Numbered from the stretch's first letter, positions 28,995 through 39,158 are shown. The stretch is DNA of 64,000 nt from Cyanobacteriota bacterium SRBZ.bins.94.201705 (GCA_030549855.1 JAUQQP010000044.1:432196-496195); one strand, 5' to 3'. Numbers and translations are program-made. The notes: generated by a model from the sequence alone, not told the origin.

Positions 28995-30266
28995 CTAGTT
29001 TTCCCTGATTATTTTGGCAACCATCTGGCATATTTTTGCCGCCGCGCCTCCCTCTCCCCTTACCTGTTTTAAACTTGATTTTATGGCAGCTAATTTCTCC
29101 GGATTTTCTAACATCTCAATCACTAACTCCCCCACCTTTTCCACCTTCAGATTGCCTATTAACTCTGGCACTATTTCTTTCTTCGCCCAAATATTTGGCC
29201 AGGCATAAAGCCTCTTGTTTTTGAGAGTGTATTTGACAACAAGCCAGTTAACTATTCTTGCCCAAATATCACCAATAACAGGTAAATTGGCTAACAAACC
29301 TGGCAAGCCATCCCAAGATTTCATTGCCGTTAATTGATAGGTGGGAATCAAGACAATCATGGGAATAGTTAAAGCGCCCAACTGTGCAGTATTTGCGCCT
29401 ACCGTAGTCAGACACAATTGGCATTTAGTCAACTCCTCGTAGCAGGGAAAACGGGTTATTAGTCTAATCTTTACCCCACCATCTGTCTGCAGATAAATCT
29501 GACTATTTTCCTCCACTAATTTCCCTTCGATATTTCCTAACTTGGCTATCAGAGGATTGTGTTTTTTTTGGGCATAAAAACCTAAAATTTCCGGAGTGAT
29601 AGTAGGCGCCACCGGGATTATAAAATCTATTTTCCCCCCCCATCTTTCCCACACATATTCTGCTATTGCCATGAGAAAAGGCACCCCCTGAACTAGTTTA
29701 CTAGGCTTTGAACCGGGAAGCAATCCAATTGTGACAAAATGACGGCAATTATACGATGGTGGGGAAGGAGGATTTGAAATACTAGTCTCGGCCATCAAGT
29801 CACCAACAATGGTACACTTGTGACGGAAGGCTGGGGGGATTTTCTCCACTACTTTTTGATTCATCGCCGCAAAATGGTCAATGTGACGATACCATCTAGC
29901 CTCCCACTCCGCATAAACTAGACTGCTATACCCCAATCTTTTAGCAATAACTAAGGCAAAAAACTGATCCCCCCCCAAGAATAACACTAAACCCCTCTCG
30001 TGCCAATCCCAATTCTCTCTTGTCTTACCCCATAACAAAAAGGAGAAAAACTCCCTAGCCGGCAACACCCTATCAATTTCTGGCCAAGCTTGAGCAATTT
30101 TGTGTTCATTCCCGGTAGAATGAGGACAGGGGGATAAAATCAAAGATATACGCAATTTTTCCTGGCATATCTCCTTTAAGGCGCGAATTCGCTTCACCAC
30201 TGGCAACACCCAGGTGGTTATCTCCCCAGGGCCATTAGACAGTATAATCAAATCAAATTCCGGCAA
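28995..30266 (-). CDS. Lipid-A-disaccharide synthase-related protein
   Basis: Glycosyltransferase-like protein of 423 residues related to LpxB, of a type common in cyanobacteria. It opens with LIILSNGPGEITTWVLPVVK, has the WEARWYRHIDHFAAMNQKV and LPGSKPSK segments of the LpxB/GT-B fold, and LCLTTVGANTAQLGALTIPMI near the C-terminus where the nucleotide sugar binds. Canonical LpxB joins two acyl-glucosamines in lipid A; cyanobacteria that lack standard lipid A still have this paralogue and its product is not established. No other lpx gene is close. Confidence 0.82.
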   Translation of the reverse strand: MPEFDLIILSNGPGEITTWVLPVVKRIRALKEICQEKLRISLILSPCPHSTGNEHKIAQAWPEIDRVLPAREFFSFLLWGKTRENWDWHERGLVLFLGGDQFFALVIAKRLGYSSLVYAEWEARWYRHIDHFAAMNQKVVEKIPPAFRHKCTIVGDLMAETSISNPPSPPSYNCRHFVTIGLLPGSKPSKLVQGVPFLMAIAEYVWERWGGKIDFIIPVAPTITPEILGFYAQKKHNPLIAKLGNIEGKLVEENSQIYLQTDGGVKIRLITRFPCYEELTKCQLCLTTVGANTAQLGALTIPMIVLIPTYQLTAMKSWDGLPGLLANLPVIGDIWARIVNWLVVKYTLKNKRLYAWPNIWAKKEIVPELIGNLKVEKVGELVIEMLENPEKLAAIKSSLKQVRGEGGAAAKICQMVAKIIREN

Positions 30267-31277
30267 TTGTCTCTCCCCTCCCTACTCTCAGGTTTACCTT
30301 TGGCCCATTGCTACCCCTATTGTCTATCTATAGACTATTGTTGGCTTATCTTCGGTCTGTTGTTGCTTTGTTTTGGGTTTTGCCTATTTTTGGTTTGTTT
30401 TTGGCTGTTGGTTTATTCTCCATCCCTCCGTTTACATTTTCGCCTTCTCACTATGTCATCGTAACCCCACTGCTTACTCACTAACTCCCAATATCCTGGG
30501 AAAAGCTTTTTATCATAACTGAGTTAGAAGATTACCACTTCCATAAGTGGCAGCTGAATGGCTTAAAACATGCTATAGTATCCTACAACGAAACCAAAAA
30601 CAGCCTAAGGCTGACTTCTTCTCAGTAAAGGACCATTTAAAAGTATAGCAGACCCCTTAAAGGGTATGCAGTAGAAGCTGAATGTCAACCAGTCTATGAG
30701 AATAAGGCAGGCTATAACCCGCAAACTCCCCAAAAGCTACCACTTCTATTAGTGGTTGGTAGTCCCCCCATAACAGCCTACCACAACTTTTATTGCCAAA
30801 CAACTAATTTCTCCCCCCTATTGGATAACCTCTGATAACCCCCTATAATGTGAGTTCTACCTTCAGGATTTAATACTAGTCAACAGATGATACATAACCC
30901 CTACCCCCATCCTCCAGAAGACAAGCCTCCACCCGATGAATACAATCCTTATCTCCAACCACCCCCCCTATCCAGGAGAGGGATAAGCCTTCTGGTTACC
31001 AATCCCTAATCCCTATTACCATTCTAACCCCCCACTGTCCATCAATAAAAAAACTAAAACCATAATCTATGTCCTTCATCCCGGCAACTATGATACAATC
31101 AAATTCTAAACACCTCGAATAATGGATGACTTAGGCAAGAAATTCTCGGATGGGGGGTTGTTTGTCTTATTTCAGAAACCTTAGATTCCAACTAACAATA
31201 GTCTGCCCAATCAGGCAATTGTCTGTCAAAAAATTAGCGTCTACGTATAGAAGATAACTCCTGGGAAGTGGTAGCCG
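30267..31277. other. 1-kb gene-free region with two related hairpins
   Basis: No gene is convincing. CCACTT-CCAT-AAGTGG at 30535-30550 and ACCACT-TCTATT-AGTGGT at 30739-30756 are two similar hairpins of the same sense. Near them a CAGCTGAATGG / GAAGCTGAATG element is also repeated (about 30551 and 30675). The rest is C-rich AT-mixed sequence. It includes the promoter region of the sensor kinase, which I cannot pinpoint. Confidence 0.45.
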
Positions 31278-34200
31278 ATGATGGGTGGGAATAATCCTAA
31301 GACAGAAAACAAAAATAATGAAGAAATGCATTTAGACTCCCAATTGCAAGGATGTTGTCAATTCCTACTGGAAAATTATGTGGATGGAATTGCCTTAGTG
31401 AAGGAGGAAAAATTTATCTACGTAAACAAAAGCTTTAGGCGACTTCTGGGTTATCAACAGGAAGAATTACTGGGAAAACACTGGTTGTCAATATATACCA
31501 CCCCCGAAAGACTAAAAATCCAAAGGGAAATACTCCCCCTGTTTCGGCAAAGGGATTTGTGGCGGGGAGACGTTAAAGCCTTAAGAAAAAACCAAGAAGA
31601 AGTCTGGGTAGAAGTCTGCTGGCAAAAAACCCCAGGGAATATTATCGCCTGTTACTATAAAGACGTCACCGACAGGAAGAAAATAGAAGAAGAATTAACC
31701 CGCAATCGTGACCTATTGGCTATAATCTCTAAAGCCCAATCTGAGTATATAACTAATGGAGACATTCAAAATCTCTTTGACAGTCTGCTGGAAAAACTAC
31801 TCCTGTTGACTGACAGCGAATTTGGTTTTATCGGCGAATTAAAATACCCCCAACAGGTAAATGACGATAACCCTCCCCAGGAAGATAAGCCTCGTCTCAA
31901 AATACACTCCCTAGGCAGCATTTCCCGAAACAATGGCAAATCTATACATCTCTACGATGAAAAACAGGGAAGAGGAATGGAAATGTCTGACTTCAACAAC
32001 CTCTTCGGACAAGTTATCCTCACTGGAAAACCAGTCATCTCCAACGATTATAGCACTGACCAGCGCAAAAAAGGCACCCCCAAAGGACATCCCCCCCTCT
32101 CTACCTTTATGGGATTACCCTTTATCCATCAAGGCAGAATAATAGGGATGGCTGGTTTTGCCAATCGTCCCGGCGGCTATAATGAAAAACTGGTGCAGTA
32201 TCTACAACCCTTTGTCTCTGTCTGTAGCAATCTGATTGCCTCCCACAAAAGCGATACCCTCCGCAGAGAGTCGGAGAAAAAATTACAGCTGCAGGAAAAA
32301 GAAGCCAGAAAACAGGAAAAATTCATCAGAAGTCTCTACAAAATTTGTGCCTCCCCCCTTCTAGACTTCCAGAAAAAATTACAAGTCATTTTCGCCTTGG
32401 GAAGAAGATTTTTCAGTATGGATGTAGCCATGCTGACAGAAATAGACGATGCCTATTGTTATGTGAAAGCATGGCAGTCTAGTAAAAAATACCGACAGTT
32501 ATTCCAGGGTGAAGTTAAAATCCCCAACGAGCATGCCCCATGCTTTATAACATACCAAAGTAAAGAGCCTTTTGCCATAGAATCCCTCAGCCAGTCTAAC
32601 TACTCCACCCCCCTCCGCCATTTGCGTGTTGAATCCTATGTAGGCGCCAGGGTTGAAGTTTTTGGTAATACATGCGGTACTCTTTGTTTCCTCTCCATTC
32701 ACCCCAAAAGGACAAAAATCACTAGTACAATCAAAGAACAAGTACGTTTAATGGCAAGATGGGTGGGTTACGAGTTGGAAAAGGAAAAGTCTCAAACCCT
32801 CATTGAGAATCAACTAAAACAAGAAATTCTCCTCCGCCGAATAATAGAAGACATTAGACTTAGTATAGACTTTGAGCAATTATTTCAAAATGCTGCAACT
32901 ACCCTCCTCAATGTCTTCCAGGCTAATCGCTGTCAGATATTCACCTACGACAACTCTCTCTCCCCTCCATTGAAACTGGAAGCAGAAGCCTGTAGTGAAA
33001 ACACCCCACCCATGTCTAGTTGTCTGATAGACTTAAGTCAAAACAACCCCCACTATGATGCCGTTGTCTCCTCCGACAGGGTGGTGGTTAGCAACAATGT
33101 CTACGAAGACCCACTCCTCAAGCCAATGATACCATACTGTCAAAAAATTGGATTAAAATCCATGTTGGCAGTGCGCACATCCTATAAGGGGGAGGTAAAC
33201 GGAATTATAGGTTTACATCAGTGTGATAGGTTTCGAGACTGGACGACAGAAGAAATCTCCCTCTTAGCTATAGTATCAGAACAGATGGGTATTGCCATTA
33301 GTCAAGCTAAACTTTTACAACAGGAAAAACAGCAAAGGGAATTATTGGAAAAACAAAACAAGGCATTGATAGAGGCGGAGAAAAAAGCTAAGGCAGCCAG
33401 CAAGGCAAAAACCGAATTCCTCGCCTGCATGAGTCATGAAATGCGCACCCCCCTTAATGGTATCATTGGCATGGCACAACTGTTACTTAGTACTGATCTT
33501 ACCCCCGAACAACGAGATTTTGTAGAGACTATCAATCAGAGTGGCAATATTCTTCTAACAATCATCGGAGACATCCTCGACTTGGTGAAAATAGAATCCC
33601 AGAAAGTGGAATTACAGTCAGAAGAATTCAACATCCACCACTGTATTGAGTCTGTGATTTCCACTGTCGAATTGGAGGCGGAGAAGAAGAAACTAAATCT
33701 GGTTTATATTGCCAATCCCAGAAGTCATTGTTGGTTTCGCGGCGATGTCAACCGTCTCAGACAAGTAATCTTAAACCTGGTTAGCAATGGTGTCAAATTT
33801 ACCCCCTCCGGAGAGGTAATAGTCAGATTCACGGTGGAAGATAAGGGAAATACAACAGCATTAGTGAAAATCTCCGTAGAAGATACAGGTATAGGCATCC
33901 CCCCCCAGCAAATGCAACGGATTTTTGAAGCCTTTACTCAGGTTGACTCTTCTTCCACTCGTCGTCATGGTGGCACTGGTTTGGGTTTGACTATTAGCAA
34001 AAAACTGGTAGAATTGATGGGGGGTGTTATCACAGTGGAAAGTCAGGTAGGTAAAGGGTCAAAATTTACAGTACTTTTACCCCTAGAAAAAGTATCCCCC
34101 CCCAAAGAGGAAGATAAAACTAGTCTAACCTCTTTAGCGCCACTGCAAGAAAAAACAGCAGTGATTATCTCCGATTTCCCCTCCACGGTGGAAATGCTAG

Positions 34201-34934
34201 TTTACCAAACACAATCCCTTGGATTGAAAATTCAAACCTGTCTCAGTGGCCAATTCTCCCCCTCTCTGCTAAAGGAGGCTGCCGTGGTAATAGTTGACCA
34301 TCCCCTGTTAAACTATGACCATCAAGCTTTATTCCACCTTCTCAGACAACACAATCCCAATCTTTACTTGTTATGGTTAATCCCTGTGAGTTTGAGAAAT
34401 CAACCACATCCCTCCCAAAAGGATAGCAAGTCTCGTTTAATTTCTAAGCCGGTAAAACAGTTTCAAGTTTACAACAGCCTAAAAACACTTCTATTCCCCG
34501 CCGCTAACACAGAAACAAAGGCAGACAATGACAGTCAGGGTAAACCGTCAATGAAAATTTTGTTAGTAGAAGACAACCCCGTCAACCAAAAAGTAACCAA
34601 GCTGATGTTGAAGAAACTGGGTTATACGGAGGTAGACGTAGCCGGTGACGGCAATGAGGCAGTGGAAATGGTACAACGAAACCACTATGATATCCTGTTA
34701 ATGGATGTGCAAATGCCGGGGGTAGACGGCATCACCGCCACTCGTCAGATTCGCAACTTGGGAGACAGAATTCACCAACCCTGGATTATAGCCATGACTG
34801 CCTCTGCCATGGAGGAAGATAGGATGGAGTGTTTACAAGCCGGTATGAATGATTATCTCCCCAAGCCGGTAAAGATTGAAGATATAGCCAAAGCCTTACA
34901 GGATGTTTCTGCCTCTGTTAGAGGGGATGGCTAA
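31278..34934 (+). CDS. Hybrid sensor histidine kinase, PAS-GAF-GAF-GAF-HK-REC-REC
   Basis: Cytoplasmic hybrid kinase of 1218 residues. Residues about 25-135 are a PAS domain ([20 protein letters not shown]). GAF-like domains follow at about 150-325, 350-500 and 525-690, the last with [15 protein letters not shown] see no bilin-binding Cys motif. The dimerisation domain has His720 in [17 protein letters not shown]. The ATPase domain contains [17 protein letters not shown] and [11 protein letters not shown] divergent receiver spans about 960-1075 (Asp in VVIVDHPL, Lys in ISKPVK, only one N-terminal acidic residue), and a canonical receiver lies at about 1094-1210 with Asp1143 in LLMDVQMPG. No membrane helices. 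The signal and partner are unknown. Confidence 0.92.
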   Translation: MMGGNNPKTENKNNEEMHLDSQLQGCCQFLLENYVDGIALVKEEKFIYVNKSFRRLLGYQQEELLGKHWLSIYTTPERLKIQREILPLFRQRDLWRGDVKALRKNQEEVWVEVCWQKTPGNIIACYYKDVTDRKKIEEELTRNRDLLAIISKAQSEYITNGDIQNLFDSLLEKLLLLTDSEFGFIGELKYPQQVNDDNPPQEDKPRLKIHSLGSISRNNGKSIHLYDEKQGRGMEMSDFNNLFGQVILTGKPVISNDYSTDQRKKGTPKGHPPLSTFMGLPFIHQGRIIGMAGFANRPGGYNEKLVQYLQPFVSVCSNLIASHKSDTLRRESEKKLQLQEKEARKQEKFIRSLYKICASPLLDFQKKLQVIFALGRRFFSMDVAMLTEIDDAYCYVKAWQSSKKYRQLFQGEVKIPNEHAPCFITYQSKEPFAIESLSQSNYSTPLRHLRVESYVGARVEVFGNTCGTLCFLSIHPKRTKITSTIKEQVRLMARWVGYELEKEKSQTLIENQLKQEILLRRIIEDIRLSIDFEQLFQNAATTLLNVFQANRCQIFTYDNSLSPPLKLEAEACSENTPPMSSCLIDLSQNNPHYDAVVSSDRVVVSNNVYEDPLLKPMIPYCQKIGLKSMLAVRTSYKGEVNGIIGLHQCDRFRDWTTEEISLLAIVSEQMGIAISQAKLLQQEKQQRELLEKQNKALIEAEKKAKAASKAKTEFLACMSHEMRTPLNGIIGMAQLLLSTDLTPEQRDFVETINQSGNILLTIIGDILDLVKIESQKVELQSEEFNIHHCIESVISTVELEAEKKKLNLVYIANPRSHCWFRGDVNRLRQVILNLVSNGVKFTPSGEVIVRFTVEDKGNTTALVKISVEDTGIGIPPQQMQRIFEAFTQVDSSSTRRHGGTGLGLTISKKLVELMGGVITVESQVGKGSKFTVLLPLEKVSPPKEEDKTSLTSLAPLQEKTAVIISDFPSTVEMLVYQTQSLGLKIQTCLSGQFSPSLLKEAAVVIVDHPLLNYDHQALFHLLRQHNPNLYLLWLIPVSLRNQPHPSQKDSKSRLISKPVKQFQVYNSLKTLLFPAANTETKADNDSQGKPSMKILLVEDNPVNQKVTKLMLKKLGYTEVDVAGDGNEAVEMVQRNHYDILLMDVQMPGVDGITATRQIRNLGDRIHQPWIIAMTASAMEEDRMECLQAGMNDYLPKPVKIEDIAKALQDVSASVRGDG

Positions 34935-35224
34935 GGCGGGATTGTAGTATTGCTGCCCCAAACAGAAAATAATAATTATCAGCAGTATATGGGGTATAAA
35001 TAGGAAGTCTTTGAAACCTGGAAACAAAGTCTACATGAGGCTTGTCATTCCCCAATGGCCCTGGTAGTTGGCATAAAATTAAGAAAAATTGCAAGAAATA
35101 GGGCCAACAACCTCCCTGTTTATCAGAAATCCATTCTAACAAATAATTGCCGGGGGTGGATGGTGACAGGGAGGCGACAGAGAAGCGACATTGGGGGATG
35201 AGGGATGGCGTTTATATTTTCTCC

Positions 35225-35242
35225 TTTACATTTGTTAATTTT
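35225..35242 (+). promoter_or_regulatory. HLR1-like site, unit 1
   Basis: TTTACATT (35225-35232), two bases, TTAATTTT (35235-35242). The first half fits the RpaB-binding HLR1 consensus perfectly and the second is partial. TATGAC at 35268-35273, 25 bases downstream, is a possible minus-10. Confidence 0.5.
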
Positions 35243-35279
35243 CACCACCGCGGCGGCAATTCCATGTTATGACAGGGGT

Positions 35280-35345
35280 ACGGGCGGCAGGAGAAGTGAC
35301 TACCAGGGTGGTGGTTGCGATAAATTTAATTGCGATTTAATTTCA
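35280..35345 (+). ncRNA. Candidate sRNA, family member 1 (degenerate)
   Basis: Downstream of the HLR1-like promoter is GGCAG (35286-35290), loop GAGAAGTGA, CTACC (35300-35304), then AGGG. The hairpin has one mismatched pair compared with units 2 and 3. No T-run follows closely; the next strong terminator is at 35443-35474. The 3' end given is a guess. This looks like the most diverged of the three copies. Confidence 0.4.
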
Positions 35346-35442
35346 ATATATACCTACAGGAGGGAAGTATGACTTGAGGTATTAGTGATTCGAGGGGCAA
35401 TAGTAAATGAAAATTAGTTAAAATAAAAGCTCCCTTAGGAGC

Positions 35443-35474
35443 AAGGCCAGTCAGCGGAGGATGGCCTTTTTTTG
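35443..35474 (+). terminator. Terminator between units 1 and 2
   Basis: AAGGCCA pairs with TGGCCTT around a 12-base loop, followed by a seven-T run. A small hairpin GCTCCC-TTAG-GAGC (about 35429-35442) precedes it. It could end a transcript from unit 1. Confidence 0.7.
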
Positions 35475-35476
35475 TC

Positions 35477-35494
35477 TTTACATTTCTTGATGTT
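35477..35494 (+). promoter_or_regulatory. HLR1-like site, unit 2
   Basis: TTTACATT (35477-35484), two bases, TTGATGTT (35487-35494). A minus-10 TAGAAT at 35521-35526 lies 26 bases downstream, the position expected for RpaB acting as activator. Confidence 0.55.
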
Positions 35495-35532
35495 TTCTTC
35501 TAAAGGGGGCGCGGTTGTGCTAGAATGATGTT

Positions 35533-35584
35533 ATGGACGGCAGGTAGGGAGAGACTGCCAGGGGGGCTCCTGGGCATTTTTTTA
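35533..35584 (+). ncRNA. Candidate sRNA, family member 2
   Basis: Short predicted transcript from the TAGAAT promoter. GGCAG (35539-35543) pairs with CTGCC (35555-35559) around an 11-base purine-rich loop. The 3' bases of that stem also begin a second stem CCAGG / CCTGG (35558-35562 with 35569-35573) followed by seven T, which is a terminator. The two hairpins share bases, so only one can form at a time. The same 5' hairpin recurs in units 1 and 3. I cannot assign it with certainty to a named family; Yfr2-type RNAs are one candidate to test. Confidence 0.55.
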
Positions 35585-35946
35585 ATGATAAATATTTTAT
35601 ATAAATAAGCGAGAAATTAGTAAGGAAAAGTGGGATATGGTATTGCAAAATGATGGTTAGGAGTGTTTTATTCATCTATTTACTGCTAATATTAATCAAA
35701 TAGGTCTTATTGTTAGATACATTTTTATTACATAAACATCAATAAGGCACAAAAGGCCAGTTTGCCGGGGATTCCCTCCTAAATTGCCATTTGCCTGTTA
35801 ACATAAGCCGTAATATTTGTTAAATTCGGCCAGATTCATCTAAGCCGTGAAGCATGAAGCTCCATCTCCTATAAGAGCAGTTCACTTTTTCCCTAGTTAC
35901 CTGCTGTTGTCCCAGACACCCCACATTCCCCCGTTACGACTTCTAC

Positions 35947-35964
35947 TTTACATTTCTTAATATA
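35947..35964 (+). promoter_or_regulatory. HLR1-like site, unit 3
   Basis: TTTACATT (35947-35954), two bases, TTAATATA (35957-35964), and a minus-10 TAGGAT at 35990-35995, 25 bases downstream. The arrangement is the same as in units 1 and 2. Confidence 0.55.
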
Positions 35965-36001
35965 TATAGCCAAGGCGCAATTGCTGTGGTAGGATAGAGG
36001 T

Positions 36002-36057
36002 GTTGGACGGCAGGAGAGGTGACTGCCAGGGCGGAGCATGGGTAAATTTTTATAGAT
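36002..36057 (+). ncRNA. Candidate sRNA, family member 3
   Basis: GGACGGCAG at 36005-36013, loop GAGAGGTGA, CTGCC at 36023-36027, then AGGGCGGAGC and a T-rich AT stem (AATTTTTAT...ATAAAAATT) that may terminate it. From minus-10 to stem the sequence and spacing closely follow unit 2. The loop is purine-rich with an AGGAGA-like core. Confidence 0.5.
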
Positions 36058-36210
36058 AAAAATTATTATTTAATAAAGATGACATAAGAACAGCAATAGG
36101 CGAATATAAGAAGAAATAAATGAAAATAAATAATAAGAAGAAGGGATAAGAATGGTGTACTGGAGAGGTGCCCTTGAAAAGGGGATGTGACAAACTTTTA
36201 TTAAAAAACA

Positions 36211-36240
36211 TTGACAAAGAAGGAAAAAGGCTGATAGGCT
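36211..36240 (+). promoter_or_regulatory. Possible psbB promoter
   Basis: TTGACA at 36211-36216, then 17 bases and a weak minus-10 (ATAGGC). This would give a leader of about 180 bases for psbB. The minus-35 is perfect but the minus-10 is poor, so this is tentative. Confidence 0.35.
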
Positions 36241-36426
36241 CCAACAAGGGGAAGAAAGAATTTTTCAGGGCCGAAACCCCCTTGCGGGAAGTTCTAAGAA
36301 AAGATAGAATTTTTAACATAAAATTTAAGAATATAGGGGCCCAATAACAAGAGCCTGGTTGTAGTAGACTAGGAAAACCACCACCCTTAACAAAAGAAAA
36401 TTAACACAAGAGGAGGAGCGTAGTCG

Positions 36427-37956
36427 ATGGGACTACCATGGTATCGAGTCCATACAGTGGTAATTAACGACCCGGGACGCCTGATAGCAGTACACCTGAT
36501 GCATACGGCACTGGTGGCCGGCTGGGCAGGGTCCATGGCGTTGTACGAATTGGCAGTATTTGACCCCAGCGACCCAGTATTGAACCCCATGTGGCGCCAA
36601 GGGATGTTTGTGCTCCCCTTTATGGCCCGTCTGGGGGTGACGGCATCCTGGGGAGGCTGGAGCGTAACTGGCGAAACGGGAGTAGAACCCGGCTTCTGGT
36701 CCTTTGAAGGAGTGGCCATCGCCCACATTGTCCTGTCGGGATTGCTGTTTTTGGCCGCAGTCTGGCACTGGGTATACTGGGATTTGGACCTGTTCTTCGA
36801 TCCCCGTACCGGTGAGCCAGCCCTAGACCTCCCCAAAATCTTCGGCATTCACCTGTTCCTCTCTGGCCTGCTCTGCTTTGGGTTTGGCGCCTTCCACCTC
36901 ACCGGTTTGTGGGGGCCTGGCATGTGGGTGTCCGATCCCTACGGTCTGACAGGACATGTGGAACCAGTGGCACCAGAATGGGGCCCAGCAGGCTTTAACC
37001 CCTTTAACCCCGGTGGCGTGGTCGCCCACCACATCGCCGCTGGTATCGTGGGTATCATTGCTGGCCTGTTCCACCTGAGCGTCCGTCCCCCCGAAAGACT
37101 CTACAAGGCCCTCAGAATGGGGAACATCGAAACCGTACTCTCCAGCAGTATCGCCGCAGTCTTCTTCGCTGCCTTCGTCGTTGCTGGTACTATGTGGTAC
37201 GGTAGCGCTACAACCCCTATAGAGCTGTTCGGGCCAACCCGTTATCAGTGGGACCAAGGCTACTTCCAACAAGAAATCCAACGTCGGGTGGAAGAAAAAC
37301 TGGCTCAAGGGGCAAGTCTGTCCGAGGCTTGGTCTTCTATACCTGAAAAACTGGCTTTCTACGACTACATCGGCAATAGCCCCGCTAAGGGAGGCCTCTT
37401 CCGCACCGGCCCCATGAATAAAGGAGATGGCATCGCCCAAGCCTGGCTGGGACACCCCGTATTCAAAGACAAAGAAGGGCGTGAATTGACAGTCCGTCGC
37501 ATGCCCAACTTCTTTGAAACCTTCCCTGTAGTCCTAGTAGACAAAGACGGCATCGTCCGTGCTGACATCCCCTTCCGTCGTGCTGAATCCCAGCTTAGTA
37601 TCGAACAAACAGGGGTTACCGTCACCTTCTACGGCGGCGAATTGGACGGCCAGACCTTCACTGATCCCCTGGACGTAAAACGTTTCGCCCGCAAAGCCCA
37701 ATTGGGTGAACCCTTCCGCTTCGACACCGAAACCCTCAACTCCGATGGGGTATTCCGCACTAGTCCCCGTGGTTGGTTCGCCTTCGCCCATGCTACCTTT
37801 GCCCTCCTGTTCTTCTTCGGACACATCTGGCATGGCGCTCGCACCCTCTTCCGCGACGTGTTTGCCGGTATCGACCCCGATCTAGACCCAGAACAGGTAG
37901 AATGGGGTGTATTCCAAAAAGTGGGCGACAAGACCACCCGCCGTGTAGAAGCCTAA
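36427..37956 (+). CDS. psbB: Photosystem II CP47 chlorophyll-binding protein
   Basis: Core antenna of photosystem II, binding chlorophyll a and beta-carotene and passing excitation to the reaction centre. The 509-residue protein starts [19 protein letters not shown] and has six membrane helices with the conserved His ligands ([63 protein letters not shown], the [18 protein letters not shown] helix) and a large lumenal loop at about 255-440. GAGGAG precedes the start. The psbB-psbT-nrdR-rps1 order is one I know from other cyanobacteria. Confidence 0.98.
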   Translation: MGLPWYRVHTVVINDPGRLIAVHLMHTALVAGWAGSMALYELAVFDPSDPVLNPMWRQGMFVLPFMARLGVTASWGGWSVTGETGVEPGFWSFEGVAIAHIVLSGLLFLAAVWHWVYWDLDLFFDPRTGEPALDLPKIFGIHLFLSGLLCFGFGAFHLTGLWGPGMWVSDPYGLTGHVEPVAPEWGPAGFNPFNPGGVVAHHIAAGIVGIIAGLFHLSVRPPERLYKALRMGNIETVLSSSIAAVFFAAFVVAGTMWYGSATTPIELFGPTRYQWDQGYFQQEIQRRVEEKLAQGASLSEAWSSIPEKLAFYDYIGNSPAKGGLFRTGPMNKGDGIAQAWLGHPVFKDKEGRELTVRRMPNFFETFPVVLVDKDGIVRADIPFRRAESQLSIEQTGVTVTFYGGELDGQTFTDPLDVKRFARKAQLGEPFRFDTETLNSDGVFRTSPRGWFAFAHATFALLFFFGHIWHGARTLFRDVFAGIDPDLDPEQVEWGVFQKVGDKTTRRVEA

Positions 37957-37974
37957 ATGAATATCTAATGGGTT

Positions 37975-38004
37975 AGGATAGAATTGTGCCCCCTTTTCTA
38001 TCCT
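37975..38004 (+). terminator. Hairpin between psbB and psbT
   Basis: AGGATAGAA (37975-37983) pairs with TTCTATCCT (37996-38004), nine perfect pairs, followed by a pyrimidine tract. It may terminate or attenuate psbB transcripts, or protect their 3' end, before psbT. Confidence 0.5.
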
Positions 38005-38039
38005 TTCCCCTTCTTTTCCCTATACATGGAGAGGTACAT

Positions 38040-38138
38040 ATGGAAGTAGTAGCCTATATCCTAGTCTTTGCCATGACCCTTGCGGTTCTGTTCTTCGCCG
38101 TAGTATTCCGGGAACCCCCCAGAATCGAAAAAAGATAA
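38040..38138 (+). CDS. psbT: Photosystem II protein PsbT
   Basis: 32-residue single-helix subunit at the PSII dimer interface. The translation starts MEVVAYILVFAMTLAVLFF and ends FREPPRIEKR, which is diagnostic. GGAGAGGT precedes the ATG. It lies 83 bases after psbB, the usual location, and is followed by a strong terminator. Confidence 0.97.
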   Translation: MEVVAYILVFAMTLAVLFFAVVFREPPRIEKR

Positions 38139-38193
38139 CTGCCCCCTGATGGCAGCAACTACAACAGTATTGTTCCATCCGCCCCTGCCCAAA

Positions 38194-38224
38194 CCGGGCT
38201 GTCCTTCCCGGGGGGCTTTTTATT
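38194..38224 (+). terminator. Terminator after psbT
   Basis: CCGGG / CCCGG stem with an eight-base loop, then GGGG and a T-rich run, 55 bases after the psbT stop. Confidence 0.75.
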
Positions 38225-38350
38225 TTATTTCTCCCTTCATCTAAAAAAATGTTAATAATACTTGCTAACATGGAAAAAATATGCTAAGCCTCCCCCAGGA
38301 GGTGTCCCCCAACACCAGGTAAATCGAATTAGGGGATTTTACATGGGATT

Positions 38351-38884
38351 ATGGAGTGTCCTTCCTGTCATTATAGTCAAACCAGGGTTATTGAATCCAG
38401 AACCACCGACAAGGGCAGAAGTGTTAGACGGAGAAGAGAGTGTTTACGTTGCCACTACCGCTTTACTACCTACGAGCGCATCGAATTCGTCCCCATCACC
38501 GTAATTAAAAAAGACGGAAGCACGGAGTCCTTCGACCGTACTAAAATCCTAAGGGGACTAGTAAGAGCCTGTGAAAAAACAGGAGTCAAGCTGGAAACCC
38601 TCGAAAGGGTGGTGGAAAAAATCGAATGGGAAATAGAACAAAAACGCCCCCGTGTTGTCACCAGCAAGGAAATCGGTGACCTCGTCCTCGCCCATCTCAG
38701 TCACATCTCCCAGGTGGCCTATATCCGCTTCGCCTCCGTCTATAAAAATTTTACCAGCATTGAGGACTTTGTGACAATGCTTCAAGAATTAGAAAACAAA
38801 ACAATGGAAGAGGAAAACCACAAAAATAGCCTCGAAGGAGAAACTTCCGGCCAAAATAACCAAAAAATACCGGAAAATCTCTAA
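38351..38884 (+). CDS. nrdR: Transcriptional repressor NrdR
   Basis: Zinc-ribbon/ATP-cone repressor of ribonucleotide reductase genes. The 177-residue protein has Cys3, Cys6, Cys31 and Cys34 in MECPSCHYSQ and RRRECLRCHYRF, then an ATP-cone from about 46 to 136 with VIKKDGSTESFDRTKILRGL. The C-terminal 30 residues are a polar tail longer than in E. coli. It sits between psbT and rps1 on the same strand. Confidence 0.96.
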   Translation: MECPSCHYSQTRVIESRTTDKGRSVRRRRECLRCHYRFTTYERIEFVPITVIKKDGSTESFDRTKILRGLVRACEKTGVKLETLERVVEKIEWEIEQKRPRVVTSKEIGDLVLAHLSHISQVAYIRFASVYKNFTSIEDFVTMLQELENKTMEEENHKNSLEGETSGQNNQKIPENL

Positions 38885-38924
38885 TTGCCTTCTTCACCCC
38901 CCGTCTGCTACAATCAGAATTTTG

Positions 38925-38930
38925 TATAAT
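38925..38930 (+). promoter_or_regulatory. Minus-10 box upstream of rps1
   Basis: A consensus TATAAT with a G two bases before it (TTGTATAAT) 228 bases before rps1. No good minus-35 accompanies it. This would give a long structured leader, fitting autoregulation known for S1 in other bacteria, but this is inference. Confidence 0.4.
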
Positions 38931-39158
38931 AAGAGCAGAATCAGAAATTGTGCCCCTTTGAAGGAAAGTGGGGCGCTACTAGGTCCTCCCATCAGCTCGC
39001 CAGGGGATGGTTTCCTGCAATGGAGAAAAAATCCCCCCCACTGGAAGGCTCGAGAAGGGATAGAATAGTAAATCTCATGTCCTAATTCGTCCAATCCTGT
39101 CGTTTTCAATTTCTTAGGAGGGATCAAAATTATCGCCACTCACAGCCAAACAGTAGAA

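Larger units (their letters stand above)
34935..36426. other. 1.5-kb structured non-coding region upstream of psbB
   Basis: No coding sequence. Three related promoter-plus-hairpin units are listed separately. Further structure: direct repeat TTGCGATAAATTT / TTGCGATTTAATTT near 35316-35345, a terminator at 35443-35474, and a long hairpin GTGAA...TTCAC with nested GCTC...GAGC at about 35848-35885 followed by T5. The last is terminator-like and suggests yet another short transcript. Confidence 0.6.

Noticed and set aside
38894-39139. Minus-strand ORF between nrdR and rps1
   Set aside because: It lies in the probable rps1 leader, has no start signal and contains a biased, Gly/Ser-rich translation.
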